64,000 nucleotides of DNA from Coprobacillus cateniformis (GTDB lineage Bacteria; Bacillota_I; Bacilli_A; Erysipelotrichales; Coprobacillaceae): contig NZ_WSNW01000001.1 in assembly GCF_009767585.1 (NCBI RefSeq), positions 1,456,090 to 1,520,089 of the forward strand, written 5' to 3'. Below, one piece after another: positions 18,700-27,480 of this stretch (its first letter is position 1; each line of letters starts with the position of its first letter). Both the position numbers and the translations under genes were made by a program. The notes beneath the pieces were generated by a model, which saw only the letters and a list, made by a program, of their open reading frames with translations, did no database searches and had not been told where the DNA came from.

Positions 18700-20514
18700 C
18701 TATAACATACCAAAGAATTCAGCAAGTGGTCCTAAAGCTAACGCTGGAAAGAAACTCAATGCACCTACCAATAAAACAATAAAAATTAATAAGAAGACAA
18801 ACATTCCATTGGTCGTTGAAAGTGTTCCTGCTGTTACAGCGATTTTCTTTTTTTCTACCAAATGTCCTGCAATAGCAAGTGTTCCTATAATAGGTACAAA
18901 TCTTGCAAAAAGCATCACAAGTGCTAAAGAAACATTAAAGAAGACTGTATTCGCATTGAATCCTGCAAAAGCTGAACCATTGTTTCCACCACATGATGAA
19001 TACGTATAAAGAACTTCTGATAATCCATGAGCTCCAGTATTGTTGAGACTATCAACAGTACTTGGTAAAGCAGCCGCTATACCACTCCCAACCAATATGG
19101 CAACTGGTGTTGCAAGACAGACAACAACTGCCCATTTCATTTCATATGGCTCAATTTTTTTACCTAAGAATTCTGGAGTTCGTCCAACCATTAATCCGGC
19201 AATAAAGACAGTCAGTATTGCAAATGCCAACATGCCATATAAACCACAACCAACACCGCCAAACACGACCTCACCCAGTTGCATCAATAGCATTGTCACC
19301 ATTCCACCTATAGGTGTATAACTATCATGCATAGAATTCACAGATCCATTGGAAGCGGCTGTTGTATAAGCTGCCCAAGTTGCTGAAGTGGCAATTCCAA
19401 AACGTGACTCTTTTCCTTCCATATTTCCACCTGACTGTTCTACCATACCAATATCAACATTGCCATTTTGAGCCAACTGTGGTGTTGCATATTGCTCACT
19501 TACTGCTATAGAGCCCATTGCTAGAACAAGGCAAATAGCCATAGCTGAAAAGATTGCCATTCCTTGTTTTTTATTTTTAATCATTGAACCAAATGCAAAA
19601 CATAAAGCTGCTGGAATTAATAATATAGATGTCATTTCAATAAAGTTCGTATATGCGTTGGGATTTTCTAATGGATGAGCTGAATTCACACCCATATATC
19701 CACCACCATTTGTTCCCGTTTGCTTAATCGCAACTTGACTAGCAGCTGGTCCCATAGGTACAAATTGTTCAGTGATTATTTTAGCTTGTGGAACCATTTG
19801 TCCATTGACTGTTACTGTTTTTGATGCAATATCTATTTGCGCATTTTCTATAATTTCACCATCAACATTCACTGCAATCGGTTCTACCAATGATACAGTC
19901 TGTGCAGGTTCAAGATTTTGAATAACCCCACCAGCAACTAATAAAACAGAGATAACCAAGTTCAATGGAATCAAAACGTGGATAATCGTTCTTGTTATAT
20001 CGACCCAAAAACTTCCTAATCCTTTAGCCTCCACTTTCATAAACCCTCGAATCAGTGCAAATAACACAGCAATTCCTGTCGCTGCTGAAACGAAATTTTG
20101 AACTGTAAGTCCCAATGCCTGAGTCAAATAGCTAAGTGTTGACTCACCACTGTAAGCTTGCCAATTTGTATTGGTAATAAAGCTGGCTGCTGTATTTAAT
20201 GATAAATCCCACTTTACACCTGATAATCCTTGTGGGTTTCCCATCAAATAACCCTGTAACAATTGTAATAAGAATAAGAAAACAAAACCAATAAGTGAAA
20301 ATACTAACACACTGACTGTATATTTCTTCCAAGTCATTTCCTCTTGTGAGTCAATATGCATGATCTTATAAACTGCTTTTTCACAAGGAACTAACATTCG
20401 AGATAAAAATGTTTTTTCTCCATTCATGACTTTTTTAATATACGCTCCTACTGGAATAGCTAAGATAATAAGAGCAATGAAATATAGGACATACTGTATA
20501 AGAGTTGACTTCAT
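18700..20514 (-). CDS. kdpA: Potassium-transporting ATPase subunit KdpA
   Basis: Channel-like K+-binding subunit. Selectivity-filter segments are visible: TNTNWQ (114-119), GTNGGGYMG (267-275) and SSCGGNNGSAF later. At 604 aa it is about 45 residues longer than the E. coli protein; the extra length falls at about 205-250 (a charged, valine-rich stretch with VNVDGEIIENA), before the second filter, in what should be an external loop. The start overlaps the kdpF stop (ATGA). Confidence 0.96.
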   Translation of the reverse strand: MKSTLIQYVLYFIALIILAIPVGAYIKKVMNGEKTFLSRMLVPCEKAVYKIMHIDSQEEMTWKKYTVSVLVFSLIGFVFLFLLQLLQGYLMGNPQGLSGVKWDLSLNTAASFITNTNWQAYSGESTLSYLTQALGLTVQNFVSAATGIAVLFALIRGFMKVEAKGLGSFWVDITRTIIHVLIPLNLVISVLLVAGGVIQNLEPAQTVSLVEPIAVNVDGEIIENAQIDIASKTVTVNGQMVPQAKIITEQFVPMGPAASQVAIKQTGTNGGGYMGVNSAHPLENPNAYTNFIEMTSILLIPAALCFAFGSMIKNKKQGMAIFSAMAICLVLAMGSIAVSEQYATPQLAQNGNVDIGMVEQSGGNMEGKESRFGIATSATWAAYTTAASNGSVNSMHDSYTPIGGMVTMLLMQLGEVVFGGVGCGLYGMLAFAILTVFIAGLMVGRTPEFLGKKIEPYEMKWAVVVCLATPVAILVGSGIAAALPSTVDSLNNTGAHGLSEVLYTYSSCGGNNGSAFAGFNANTVFFNVSLALVMLFARFVPIIGTLAIAGHLVEKKKIAVTAGTLSTTNGMFVFLLIFIVLLVGALSFFPALALGPLAEFFGML

Positions 20515-20606
20515 TTTTGTTGATCTCCCTTCATAAGGATATACACATAGTAAAATAATAAAATCATAGCAATCAAACCAATAATTGAAATCATGATTGT
20601 CATCAT
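20511..20606 (-). CDS. kdpF: KdpF, small accessory peptide of the Kdp pump
   Basis: A 31-residue hydrophobic peptide (MMTIMISIIGLIAMILLFYY, then VYILMKGDQQK) forming one membrane helix with a short charged tail, as expected for KdpF, which stabilises the complex. Its TGA overlaps the kdpA ATG, and GGGGGA lies 4-7 bp upstream. A second ATG immediately follows the first (20603), so the start is uncertain by one codon. It is shorter than usual annotation cutoffs. Confidence 0.88.
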   Translation of the reverse strand: MMTIMISIIGLIAMILLFYYVYILMKGDQQK

Positions 20607-20635
20607 CTTTTCCCCCTTTTTCTTTTGATATCCAT

Positions 20636-20692
20636 AGTATATGCGAAGTGATTTTAAGATGGTGTTAATAAAAAAGATAATGACATTAAGAT
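20636..20692 (-). promoter_or_regulatory. kdp operon promoter with upstream 37-bp box (copy B)
   Basis: Minus strand: CACCAT (20664-20659), 17 bp, TATACT (20641-20636), predicting a start near 20629. The box at 20656-20692 overlaps the weak -35 and matches copy A at 11090-11126 in 29 of 30 conserved positions, with the same 7-bp variable gap. On the minus strand it begins ATCTTAAT and ends in CATCTT, 32 bp apart (three helical turns), like direct repeats bound by OmpR-family regulators. KdpE is the likely binder (inference). Confidence 0.75.
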
Positions 20693-20851
20693 TGTATAAA
20701 GAAAAATCCTTTATAAGGATATCATGAAGTGACTATACTTTATCTACTTTTCCGTGTGAGTTAGAAAAATTTTAATTCTTGTGTTAAATATATACCTTTG
20801 TGTTTACAAGAAAAACAATGTCGCTTACAATATATCACAAGGAGTGATTTT

Positions 20852-21568
20852 ATGAATTTAAGAGATATAGCCAAGCGATATGTTTTGAATGATACAGAAT
20901 TAAATATTGTAGAAACAATTATGAATGAATTAGCAATAGGAAATGAACGTATTTCTATTAGAGAATTAGCAAGTAAAACTTTTGTTTCCACAACAACAAT
21001 TATAAATCTTGCTAAAAAATTAGGCTTTATTGGTTATAGCCAGATGATATATATACTTAATGATAATATTCATAAACAGGTTTCTATCCATAACAATCAC
21101 TCATTAGAGGAGTTTATTCATAAAGAAGATATGGATACTATGCAACAACTCATTAATGATATTCATACATATAGAGATCAAAAAATATATCTTGTAGGAA
21201 TAGGTTTTTCAGGTATGATTACAGGATATTTTCTTAAAAGATTAGCAGAATTCGATATCTTTGCATATGAAGGTGCTCCTATTGATTGTATAAATGCTCG
21301 AAGCAAACCTTCTGTTGTTATTATTTTTTCAAAGAGTGGAGAAACAGAGGATATTATCCAAATTATTAATTTATCAAAGAAGATGGGACATAAAATATAT
21401 GCTATGACAGCAACACAAAAATCTACAATAGCTAAGCTTTCTGATTACCATATTCAGTTACAGTTTCAACAAAATAAATTTTTTGAAACTCCTGATTATT
21501 ATGTAGGTACTGCTATTTTTGTTATAGAAAATATATTAACGGAGGTCCTAAAAAAAGAATCATCTTAA
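20852..21568 (+). CDS. RpiR-family transcriptional regulator
   Basis: 238 aa: N-terminal helix-turn-helix of the RpiR type (about 1-75, with SIRELASKTFVSTTTIINLAKKLGF) and a C-terminal SIS domain (about 90-235) with IFSKSGETEDI, the sugar-phosphate-binding loop. I start at the ATG at 20852 behind CAAGGAG; the longer ORF begins upstream without such a site. It lies just ahead of, and on the same strand as, the GH4/EIIC/RDD operon and probably responds to a phospho-sugar made there. Confidence 0.88.
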   Translation: MNLRDIAKRYVLNDTELNIVETIMNELAIGNERISIRELASKTFVSTTTIINLAKKLGFIGYSQMIYILNDNIHKQVSIHNNHSLEEFIHKEDMDTMQQLINDIHTYRDQKIYLVGIGFSGMITGYFLKRLAEFDIFAYEGAPIDCINARSKPSVVIIFSKSGETEDIIQIINLSKKMGHKIYAMTATQKSTIAKLSDYHIQLQFQQNKFFETPDYYVGTAIFVIENILTEVLKKESS

Positions 21569-21602
21569 CATGTTTTTTTCATACTTAACATATTTTTTAA
21601 TC

Positions 21603-21630
21603 AACTGGTTGCATTGTCAGCCAGTTTTTT
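21603..21630 (+). terminator. Terminator after the RpiR gene
   Basis: AACTGG...CCAGTT stem with a following TTTTTTG. It overlaps the promoter of the next operon, so the two operons are probably transcribed separately. Confidence 0.65.
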
Positions 21631-21642
21631 GTTTGCTACAAT
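21614..21642 (+). promoter_or_regulatory. Promoter of the GH4/EIIC/RDD operon
   Basis: TTGTCA (21614-21619), 17 bp, TACAAT (21637-21642). The -35 lies inside the loop and right arm of the preceding terminator hairpin. Confidence 0.6.
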
Positions 21643-21692
21643 GAAACTATCAAAGAGAGGCCAATTTTTGAGAGAAAATGGAGGAGAAAAAA

Positions 21693-23090
21693 ATGAATAG
21701 TAAGAGATTTTCTATTTGTATTGTTGGAGGTGGAAGTACTTATACTCCTGATATGATGGAAATGTTATGTCTTGTAAAGAAAGAATTTCCTTTACGTAAG
21801 ATAGTCTTATATGATATTGATGAAAAAAGACAGAAACCTATAGGTGAATTTGGTTCCATTCTTTTTCAAGAATATTACTCAGAGTTAGATGAATATGTTT
21901 TTACATGTGATAAAGAAACTGCTTTTACTGATATTGACTTTGCTTTAGTACAGATTAGGCAAGGTGGATTAGAAATGAGAGAACTAGATGAAAAAATCCC
22001 ATTAAAATATGGTGTCATTGGTCAAGAAACATGTGGACCAGGAGGATTTGCTTATGGTGTAAGAAGTGTTTTAGGAATGATTGAATTGATTCATGATATT
22101 CGACAATACTCAAAGGATGCTTGGATTTTAAATTATTCAAACCCTGCTGCTATTGTTGCTGAAGCTACAAAGAGAATATTTCCAGATGATTATCGAATTC
22201 TTAATATTTGTGATATGCCTATTTCTATTATGGATATCTTTGCACCTTTAGCAGGTTTAAAACGTACTGATGTTGAACCCAGATATTTTGGATTAAATCA
22301 TTTTGGTTGGTTTACCCATTTATATAATAAAGAAACTGGAAAAGATGTTCTACCAGTTCTGTTAGATAAATTAAAGAATGGTCATTGTGATGATGAATTA
22401 CATTATACTGATAAAAATGATGATTATTGGAACTTTACATTTAAACACCTAGAGAAGATGGTACAAGACTACCCATACTCATTACCCAATACATACTTAC
22501 AATATTATCTCTACCCAAATACAATGGTCAATCATATAGATCCCAATTATACACGAGCCAATGAAGTTATAGATGGTAGAGAAAAACGAGTGAAAGAATA
22601 CTGTCAAAGTATTATAGACTTACATGCAATAAGAGGAACACAATATGATTTAGATAAAAAATATGCTCAAGAATCTCATGATGGTATTGAACAAGCTACA
22701 GTTGCTCATAATGATGCTCATGCGACATATATTGTTGAACTTGCTATGAGTATTGCTTATAATCGCAAAGATACATTTTTATTAATGGTAAAAAACAATG
22801 GAATTGTCAATAATTTGGATGATGGTATGATGCTAGAAGTTGCTTGCCAAGTTGGAAATCATGGTGCTGAGCCTTTCCATGTTGGCGATGTCCCAACTTT
22901 TGAAAAAGGCCTTCTAGAAGGACAGTATGCATATGAAAAATTAACGGTTGATGCAACTTTAGAAGGCTCTTATCAAAAAGCTTTACAAGCTTTAGTTGTC
23001 AATAGAACTGTTGTTGATACAGATTTAGCAAGAAAGATTTTAGATGATTATATTTCTGTGAATAAAGACTATTTTCCTAAATTGAAATAG
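21693..23090 (+). CDS. GH4 family 6-phospho-glucosidase (alpha-type signature)
   Basis: NAD+- and Mn2+-dependent glycosidase (465 aa) that would split a phosphorylated disaccharide brought in by the PTS. It has the NAD loop VGGGSTYTPD (11-20), NYSNPA (147-152), CDMP (173-176) and GLNHFGWF with His203; Cys173 and His203 are the metal ligands of the family. From what is known of GH4 enzymes, CDMP marks phospho-alpha-glucosidases, while phospho-beta-glucosidases have CN[VI]P, so a maltose-6-phosphate-type substrate is favoured. The start at 21693 follows GGAGGAG; the in-frame ATG at 21678 overlaps that site. Confidence 0.88.
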   Translation: MNSKRFSICIVGGGSTYTPDMMEMLCLVKKEFPLRKIVLYDIDEKRQKPIGEFGSILFQEYYSELDEYVFTCDKETAFTDIDFALVQIRQGGLEMRELDEKIPLKYGVIGQETCGPGGFAYGVRSVLGMIELIHDIRQYSKDAWILNYSNPAAIVAEATKRIFPDDYRILNICDMPISIMDIFAPLAGLKRTDVEPRYFGLNHFGWFTHLYNKETGKDVLPVLLDKLKNGHCDDELHYTDKNDDYWNFTFKHLEKMVQDYPYSLPNTYLQYYLYPNTMVNHIDPNYTRANEVIDGREKRVKEYCQSIIDLHAIRGTQYDLDKKYAQESHDGIEQATVAHNDAHATYIVELAMSIAYNRKDTFLLMVKNNGIVNNLDDGMMLEVACQVGNHGAEPFHVGDVPTFEKGLLEGQYAYEKLTVDATLEGSYQKALQALVVNRTVVDTDLARKILDDYISVNKDYFPKLK

Positions 23091-23101
23091 GAGGTGAATT
23101 T

Positions 23102-24382
23102 ATGGATAAATTAACACATTTGTTAGATAAAACATTAATGCCTATATCTAACAAATTATCTAATAATAAATATTTAGCTGCTTTACAAGATGGTTTGATG
23201 TTTTCTATGCCGATATTAATCGTTGGATCTGTTTGTATTATTATAGGAGATTTTCCATTACCTATTTTTCAAGAAACAATGACATCTTTACTAGGAGATA
23301 TTTGGAGTCAATGGTGTTGGGATATTATGGTTCCTGCAACAACTGGATTGGTATCATTGTTATCTATTATTGGAATTGCTAATAGCTTAGCTCTTAAAAA
23401 TAAAGTTGAACCTCTATCTGCTGTAGGTATCTCAGTATCTGCTTACTTTATCTTATTAGCCCAGATGGAAGATGGCGGTTTTGCTGTTTCTAATTTTGAA
23501 GCTCAAGGCTTGTTTACAGCTATGATAACAGCTTTAATCGCAACTTCAATTTATAGTTATACTGTTCATAAAAATTGGATTATTAAAATGCCTGAAAGTG
23601 TTCCAAGTTTTGTTTCAAGATCATTTAATGCTTTGATACCAGCTGCTGTTGTTTTACCTATTTTCTTAATTATTCGTCTTGTTGTTTCATTAACACCTTA
23701 TGATACAGTGACAAACTTTATTATTCAAGTTCTACAGATGCCACTGGCTAGTATAACAACATCATTAGTTGGAACATTGTTTGCTTCTTTCTTGAATTCA
23801 TTTATATGGTTCTTTGGAATTCATGGTTCATCTGTAGTTGATTCTTTTATGGACCCAATTTGGTATGCAACGCGAGCAGAAAATCTAGCTATTTATCAAA
23901 CTGCTGTGACAGCAGCAAGACCCTATATAGTTACAATGGACTTTATTAATTTCTTTGTCTTTTTAACTGGTTCTGGTATTACATTACCTTTAACAATTAT
24001 TATGGCTTACAAATGTAAATCAAAGCGTATAAAACAAATTGGAAAATTATCTATTCTACCAGGATTATTTAATGTTAATGAACCCGTTATATTTGGGATG
24101 CCAATTGTTTTAAATCCAATGATGTTAGTTCCATTTGTTCTTGCCCCAACATGCTCTGTTCTTATTGCCTATCTTTCAATGTATGCTGGTCTCGTTCCTT
24201 ATCCAACTGGTGTCACAATTCCTTGGACAACACCTGCCCCTATATCTGGCTGGTTAATGTGTAATGACTGGCGTGGTGGTGTTTTACAAGTTGTTGTTTT
24301 GATAGTTTCAGGATTGATATATTATCCATTTATTAAATCATTAGATAAGAAATATATTTTGGAAGAATCAAATGAAGTATAA
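23102..24382 (+). CDS. PTS sugar transporter subunit IIC, lactose/cellobiose family
   Basis: 426-aa membrane permease with about ten hydrophobic segments, the loop MPESVPSFVSRSF and the conserved FNVNEPVIFGMP, which are typical of CelB-type EIIC proteins. It follows the GH4 gene by 11 bp after AGGAGGTG. No EIIB or EIIA gene is in this operon, so it must borrow partners encoded elsewhere. The pairing of a cellobiose-family permease with an alpha-type GH4 hydrolase leaves the sugar open. Confidence 0.92.
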   Translation: MDKLTHLLDKTLMPISNKLSNNKYLAALQDGLMFSMPILIVGSVCIIIGDFPLPIFQETMTSLLGDIWSQWCWDIMVPATTGLVSLLSIIGIANSLALKNKVEPLSAVGISVSAYFILLAQMEDGGFAVSNFEAQGLFTAMITALIATSIYSYTVHKNWIIKMPESVPSFVSRSFNALIPAAVVLPIFLIIRLVVSLTPYDTVTNFIIQVLQMPLASITTSLVGTLFASFLNSFIWFFGIHGSSVVDSFMDPIWYATRAENLAIYQTAVTAARPYIVTMDFINFFVFLTGSGITLPLTIIMAYKCKSKRIKQIGKLSILPGLFNVNEPVIFGMPIVLNPMMLVPFVLAPTCSVLIAYLSMYAGLVPYPTGVTIPWTTPAPISGWLMCNDWRGGVLQVVVLIVSGLIYYPFIKSLDKKYILEESNEV

Positions 24383-24890
24383 AGCGAAAAGATTAACTGC
24401 TTATCTTATAGACTGGTTTATTTCTTCACTTATATATAGTTTTATAACTTTACTTTATTATTCAATGATAACTCAAACCAAAACAACAAGAATTGACTTT
24501 TATCAAATCTCTTTTTATCAAGGAATTATGATTATAAGTATATGTTTATTTGTTTATTTTATATATTATGCAATTATCCCAATTTATAACAATGGCCAAA
24601 CACCTGGTAAGAAAGTTTGTCATTTAGAAGTTCTTTATAAACATCAAAAAAAGTATCAATATATTCCTTTTTCACTTAAATTTATAACAATGCTATTAGG
24701 AGAAGGCTTTCTCTTTTATCCTACATTTGTTATTCTTCAATTTATGGAATGTCATTTTAATGCAGACATCGTTGCTATATTATATAAAATATCTATAATT
24801 ACATCTTTAATATCTGTATTTATATATCTTCTCACAAACAAATTTATACATGACTATACATCTCACAGCAATGTGATTATGAAGACATAA
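24372..24890 (+). CDS. RDD family membrane protein
   Basis: 172 aa with four hydrophobic segments. The N-terminal AKRLTAYLIDWFI and the later GQTPGKKVCHLEV match the two conserved parts of RDD proteins. Some members act as Na+(Li+)/H+ antiporters, but most have no known role. The gene overlaps the EIIC gene by 11 bp, so it is translated with the sugar operon. What it does for sugar uptake is unknown. Confidence 0.8.
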   Translation: MKYKAKRLTAYLIDWFISSLIYSFITLLYYSMITQTKTTRIDFYQISFYQGIMIISICLFVYFIYYAIIPIYNNGQTPGKKVCHLEVLYKHQKKYQYIPFSLKFITMLLGEGFLFYPTFVILQFMECHFNADIVAILYKISIITSLISVFIYLLTNKFIHDYTSHSNVIMKT

Positions 24891-24924
24891 ATACAAAAAC
24901 TGTTATGATACAAACTTTATCATC

Positions 24925-24968
24925 AAAAAAAAGATTTATTCCTATATACTGGAGTGAATCCTTTTTTA
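24925..24968. terminator. Bidirectional terminator between the RDD gene and trpA
   Basis: A long imperfect stem (AAAAGATTTATTCC against GGAGTGAATCCTTTT) is flanked by A- and T-runs, serving both convergent operons. Confidence 0.75.
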
Positions 24969-24970
24969 TT

Positions 24971-25732
24971 TTAAATAAGCATACTTTTTACATATTCATA
25001 TAACGCATTATGAGCATGTTCACCATACTGAGCAATGATTTTCACTATAGCACTTCCAACAATGACACCATCAGCATATTTTCTCATTTCCTGAGCTTGA
25101 TCAGGACTGTGAATGCCAAATCCAATAGCAACAGGGATATCAGTAACAGCTTTAATATCATGAACAATCTTTGATACATCTGTATGAATATCTTGACGTA
25201 CACCAGTGACTCCCATTGATGAAACTAAATAAATGAATCCTTCTGCTTCTTTAGCAATCATTTTAATTCTATCTTGAGATGTTGGACCAATCATGGAAAT
25301 GACTGTAATACCATATACTTTTGCAACCTTTTTAACTTCTTGGCACTCTTCATAAGGACAGTCAGGAATAATGATACCATCTACTCCTACTTCTTGACAC
25401 TTTTGAAAGAACTTATCATATTGATAGTGAAAGACAGGATTTAAATATGTCATGAGACAAATGGGAATTTGTGAATATTGACGGACATTTATAACAATAT
25501 CAAATACTTGGTGCGTTGTCATTTTATTCTTTAAAGAACGAATATTTGCCGCTTGAATGACTGGACCTTCAGCTACGGGATCACTAAAAGGTATTCCAAT
25601 TTCAATCAGTGAAGCTCCAGCTTTTTCCATTTCTAAAATATACTCCACTGTTTTTTCCTGAGTTGGATCCCCAGCTGTTAAAAAAGCAATAAATGCTTTT
25701 TGATCCTGAAATGCATTTTTTATTCTATTCAT
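24971..25732 (-). CDS. trpA: Tryptophan synthase alpha chain
   Basis: Releases indole from indole-glycerol phosphate and hands it to TrpB. The 253 residues contain LIEIGIPFSDPVAEGPVIQ (42-60) with catalytic Glu44. The second catalytic acid, Asp60 in Salmonella, is Glu55 here (AEGP, not ADGP), a conservative change. I start at the ATG at 25732, 9-10 bp after AGGGGGA; an in-frame TTG at 25741 lies on top of that site. It overlaps trpB by 8 bp and ends the operon. Confidence 0.95.
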   Translation of the reverse strand: MNRIKNAFQDQKAFIAFLTAGDPTQEKTVEYILEMEKAGASLIEIGIPFSDPVAEGPVIQAANIRSLKNKMTTHQVFDIVINVRQYSQIPICLMTYLNPVFHYQYDKFFQKCQEVGVDGIIIPDCPYEECQEVKKVAKVYGITVISMIGPTSQDRIKMIAKEAEGFIYLVSSMGVTGVRQDIHTDVSKIVHDIKAVTDIPVAIGFGIHSPDQAQEMRKYADGVIVGSAIVKIIAQYGEHAHNALYEYVKSMLI

Positions 25733-26909
25733 TGATCTCAATCCCCCTATACTTTGCTATGGCAGCAACATCTTTATCTCCTCTACCTGACAAACAAATC
25801 ATAACTATATCATCCTTTGCAAGAGTTGGGACAATTTTCCTTGCATATGCAACTGCATGAGCACTCTCAATTGCACAAATAATTCCTTCTGTCTTTGCTA
25901 GATATTCAAAGGCTTCAACGGCTTCATCATCAGTTACAGGTACATATTGAGCACGATGGATGTCATGTAAATGAGCATGTTCTGGTCCTATACCTGGATA
26001 ATCCAATCCTGCAGATATTGAGTAAACTGGAGCAATTTGACCATATTCATCTTGGCAAAAGTATGATTTCATACCATGAAACACCCCTAATGTTCCAGTA
26101 TTTATAGTTGCTGCAGTTAATGCTGTATCAACGCCTTTACCAGCCGCTTCACAACCAATCAATTGTACATCTGGCTCATCAATAAAATGAGCAAACATTC
26201 CCATAGCATTGCTTCCTCCACCAACACATGCCATAACAACAGTTGGTAATTTTCCTTCTTTCTCTAATATTTGAGCCTTAGCCTCCTGAGAAATAACACT
26301 TTGGAAGTCTCGAACTATCATTGGAAAAGGGTGTGGTCCCATGACAGACCCTAAAACATAAAGTGTATCATCGACTCGCTTTGTCCATTCACGCATAGCC
26401 TCATTCACTGCATCTTTTAATGTCATTGTTCCTGTTGTTACACTATGCACCCTTGCTCCTAATAACTCCATACGATAGACATTAAGTGATTGCCTATCTG
26501 TATCCTCTTTTCCCATAAAGATATCACATTCCAAACCAAGCAACGCTGCAGCGGTCGCAGTCGCAACCCCATGTTGTCCAGCACCTGTTTCAGCAATAAC
26601 TCTTGTTTTTCCCATCTTCTTCGCCATCAATACTTGCCCTAATACATTATTAATTTTATGTGAACCTGTATGATTTAAATCTTCACGTTTTAAATAGACT
26701 TTTGCGCCATCTAAATCAACTGTCATTTTTTGAGCATAATATAATAAAGAAGGTCTTCCTGCATATTCATTTAACAAAAAAGTTAATTCTTCTTGAAAGG
26801 CTTTATCATTTTTATAAAATTCATATGCTTCTTCTACTTTATGAATCTCATTCATAAGTGTTTCTGGAATATATTGTCCACCATGTATTCCATATCTACC
26901 TGTTTCCAT
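25725..26909 (-). CDS. trpB: Tryptophan synthase beta chain
   Basis: PLP enzyme joining indole and serine to tryptophan. The 394 residues have the PLP-binding lysine Lys85 in HTGSHKINN, the phosphate loop GGGSNAMG, and ESAHA near the end. Length and the intact GKxNH-like region fit the standard TrpB1 type that pairs with TrpA. The start METGRYGIHGGQY lies 14 bp inside the end of trpF, so translation is coupled. Confidence 0.96.
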   Translation of the reverse strand: METGRYGIHGGQYIPETLMNEIHKVEEAYEFYKNDKAFQEELTFLLNEYAGRPSLLYYAQKMTVDLDGAKVYLKREDLNHTGSHKINNVLGQVLMAKKMGKTRVIAETGAGQHGVATATAAALLGLECDIFMGKEDTDRQSLNVYRMELLGARVHSVTTGTMTLKDAVNEAMREWTKRVDDTLYVLGSVMGPHPFPMIVRDFQSVISQEAKAQILEKEGKLPTVVMACVGGGSNAMGMFAHFIDEPDVQLIGCEAAGKGVDTALTAATINTGTLGVFHGMKSYFCQDEYGQIAPVYSISAGLDYPGIGPEHAHLHDIHRAQYVPVTDDEAVEAFEYLAKTEGIICAIESAHAVAYARKIVPTLAKDDIVMICLSGRGDKDVAAIAKYRGIEINE

Positions 26910-27480
26910 ATTTCACTTTCCTCACTATTCTTTTTATTTTTTCTTTATCTTTATATCCATTCGTTTCTACACCACTACTTATATCCAATCCTAAACAATC
27001 TACCTTTAATGCATCATCAATATTATTCAAATCAATTCCACCTGCTAAAAAGAAAGGTAATTTCATTTGAGGAATCTTTCTCCAATCAAAACATTGTCCA
27101 CTTCCTGCAATTATTGAATCAAAGAGATAATAATCAATATCTGTGTATAAGTTAAAATTATCAACATTGACTGCTTTTATAATAGGTATATTTATATTTT
27201 TTCTAAGATTCGAGATATAACTTTGATCCTCATGTCCATGAAGTTGAACCATATCTATAATATTTTCCTGTACAAGCATTACAATATCATGAATATCACT
27301 ATCTACAAAAACTCCTACTTTTTTAATTTTAGGATGAAGTCTTTGACTTAAATTCATTGCTTCTGCTTTCGTGACTTGACGACGACTTTTAGCAAAAACA
27401 AATCCAATATAATCAGGCATAGCCTCATTGACTGCATCAATATCTTCATTTCTAAAAAGACCACATATTTTAATTTTCAT
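26896..27480 (-). CDS. trpF: Phosphoribosylanthranilate isomerase
   Basis: Amadori rearrangement step of tryptophan synthesis. The 194-aa TIM-barrel begins MKIKICGLFRNEDI, with Cys6 where the catalytic cysteine sits, and contains QLHGHE, FLAGGI and LDISSGVET, typical of TrpF. It is slightly short for the family but complete. It overlaps trpC by 11 bp and trpB by 14 bp. Confidence 0.94.
   Translation of the reverse strand: MKIKICGLFRNEDIDAVNEAMPDYIGFVFAKSRRQVTKAEAMNLSQRLHPKIKKVGVFVDSDIHDIVMLVQENIIDMVQLHGHEDQSYISNLRKNINIPIIKAVNVDNFNLYTDIDYYLFDSIIAGSGQCFDWRKIPQMKLPFFLAGGIDLNNIDDALKVDCLGLDISSGVETNGYKDKEKIKRIVRKVKYGNR

Noticed and set aside
16843..19321. Long plus-strand frames over kdpB and kdpA
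   Set aside because: They mirror strongly conserved minus-strand genes and have no ribosome sites.
20607..20851. A c-di-AMP (ydaO-type) or other riboswitch before kdpF
   Set aside because: The predicted leader is only about 23 nt, with no room for it.
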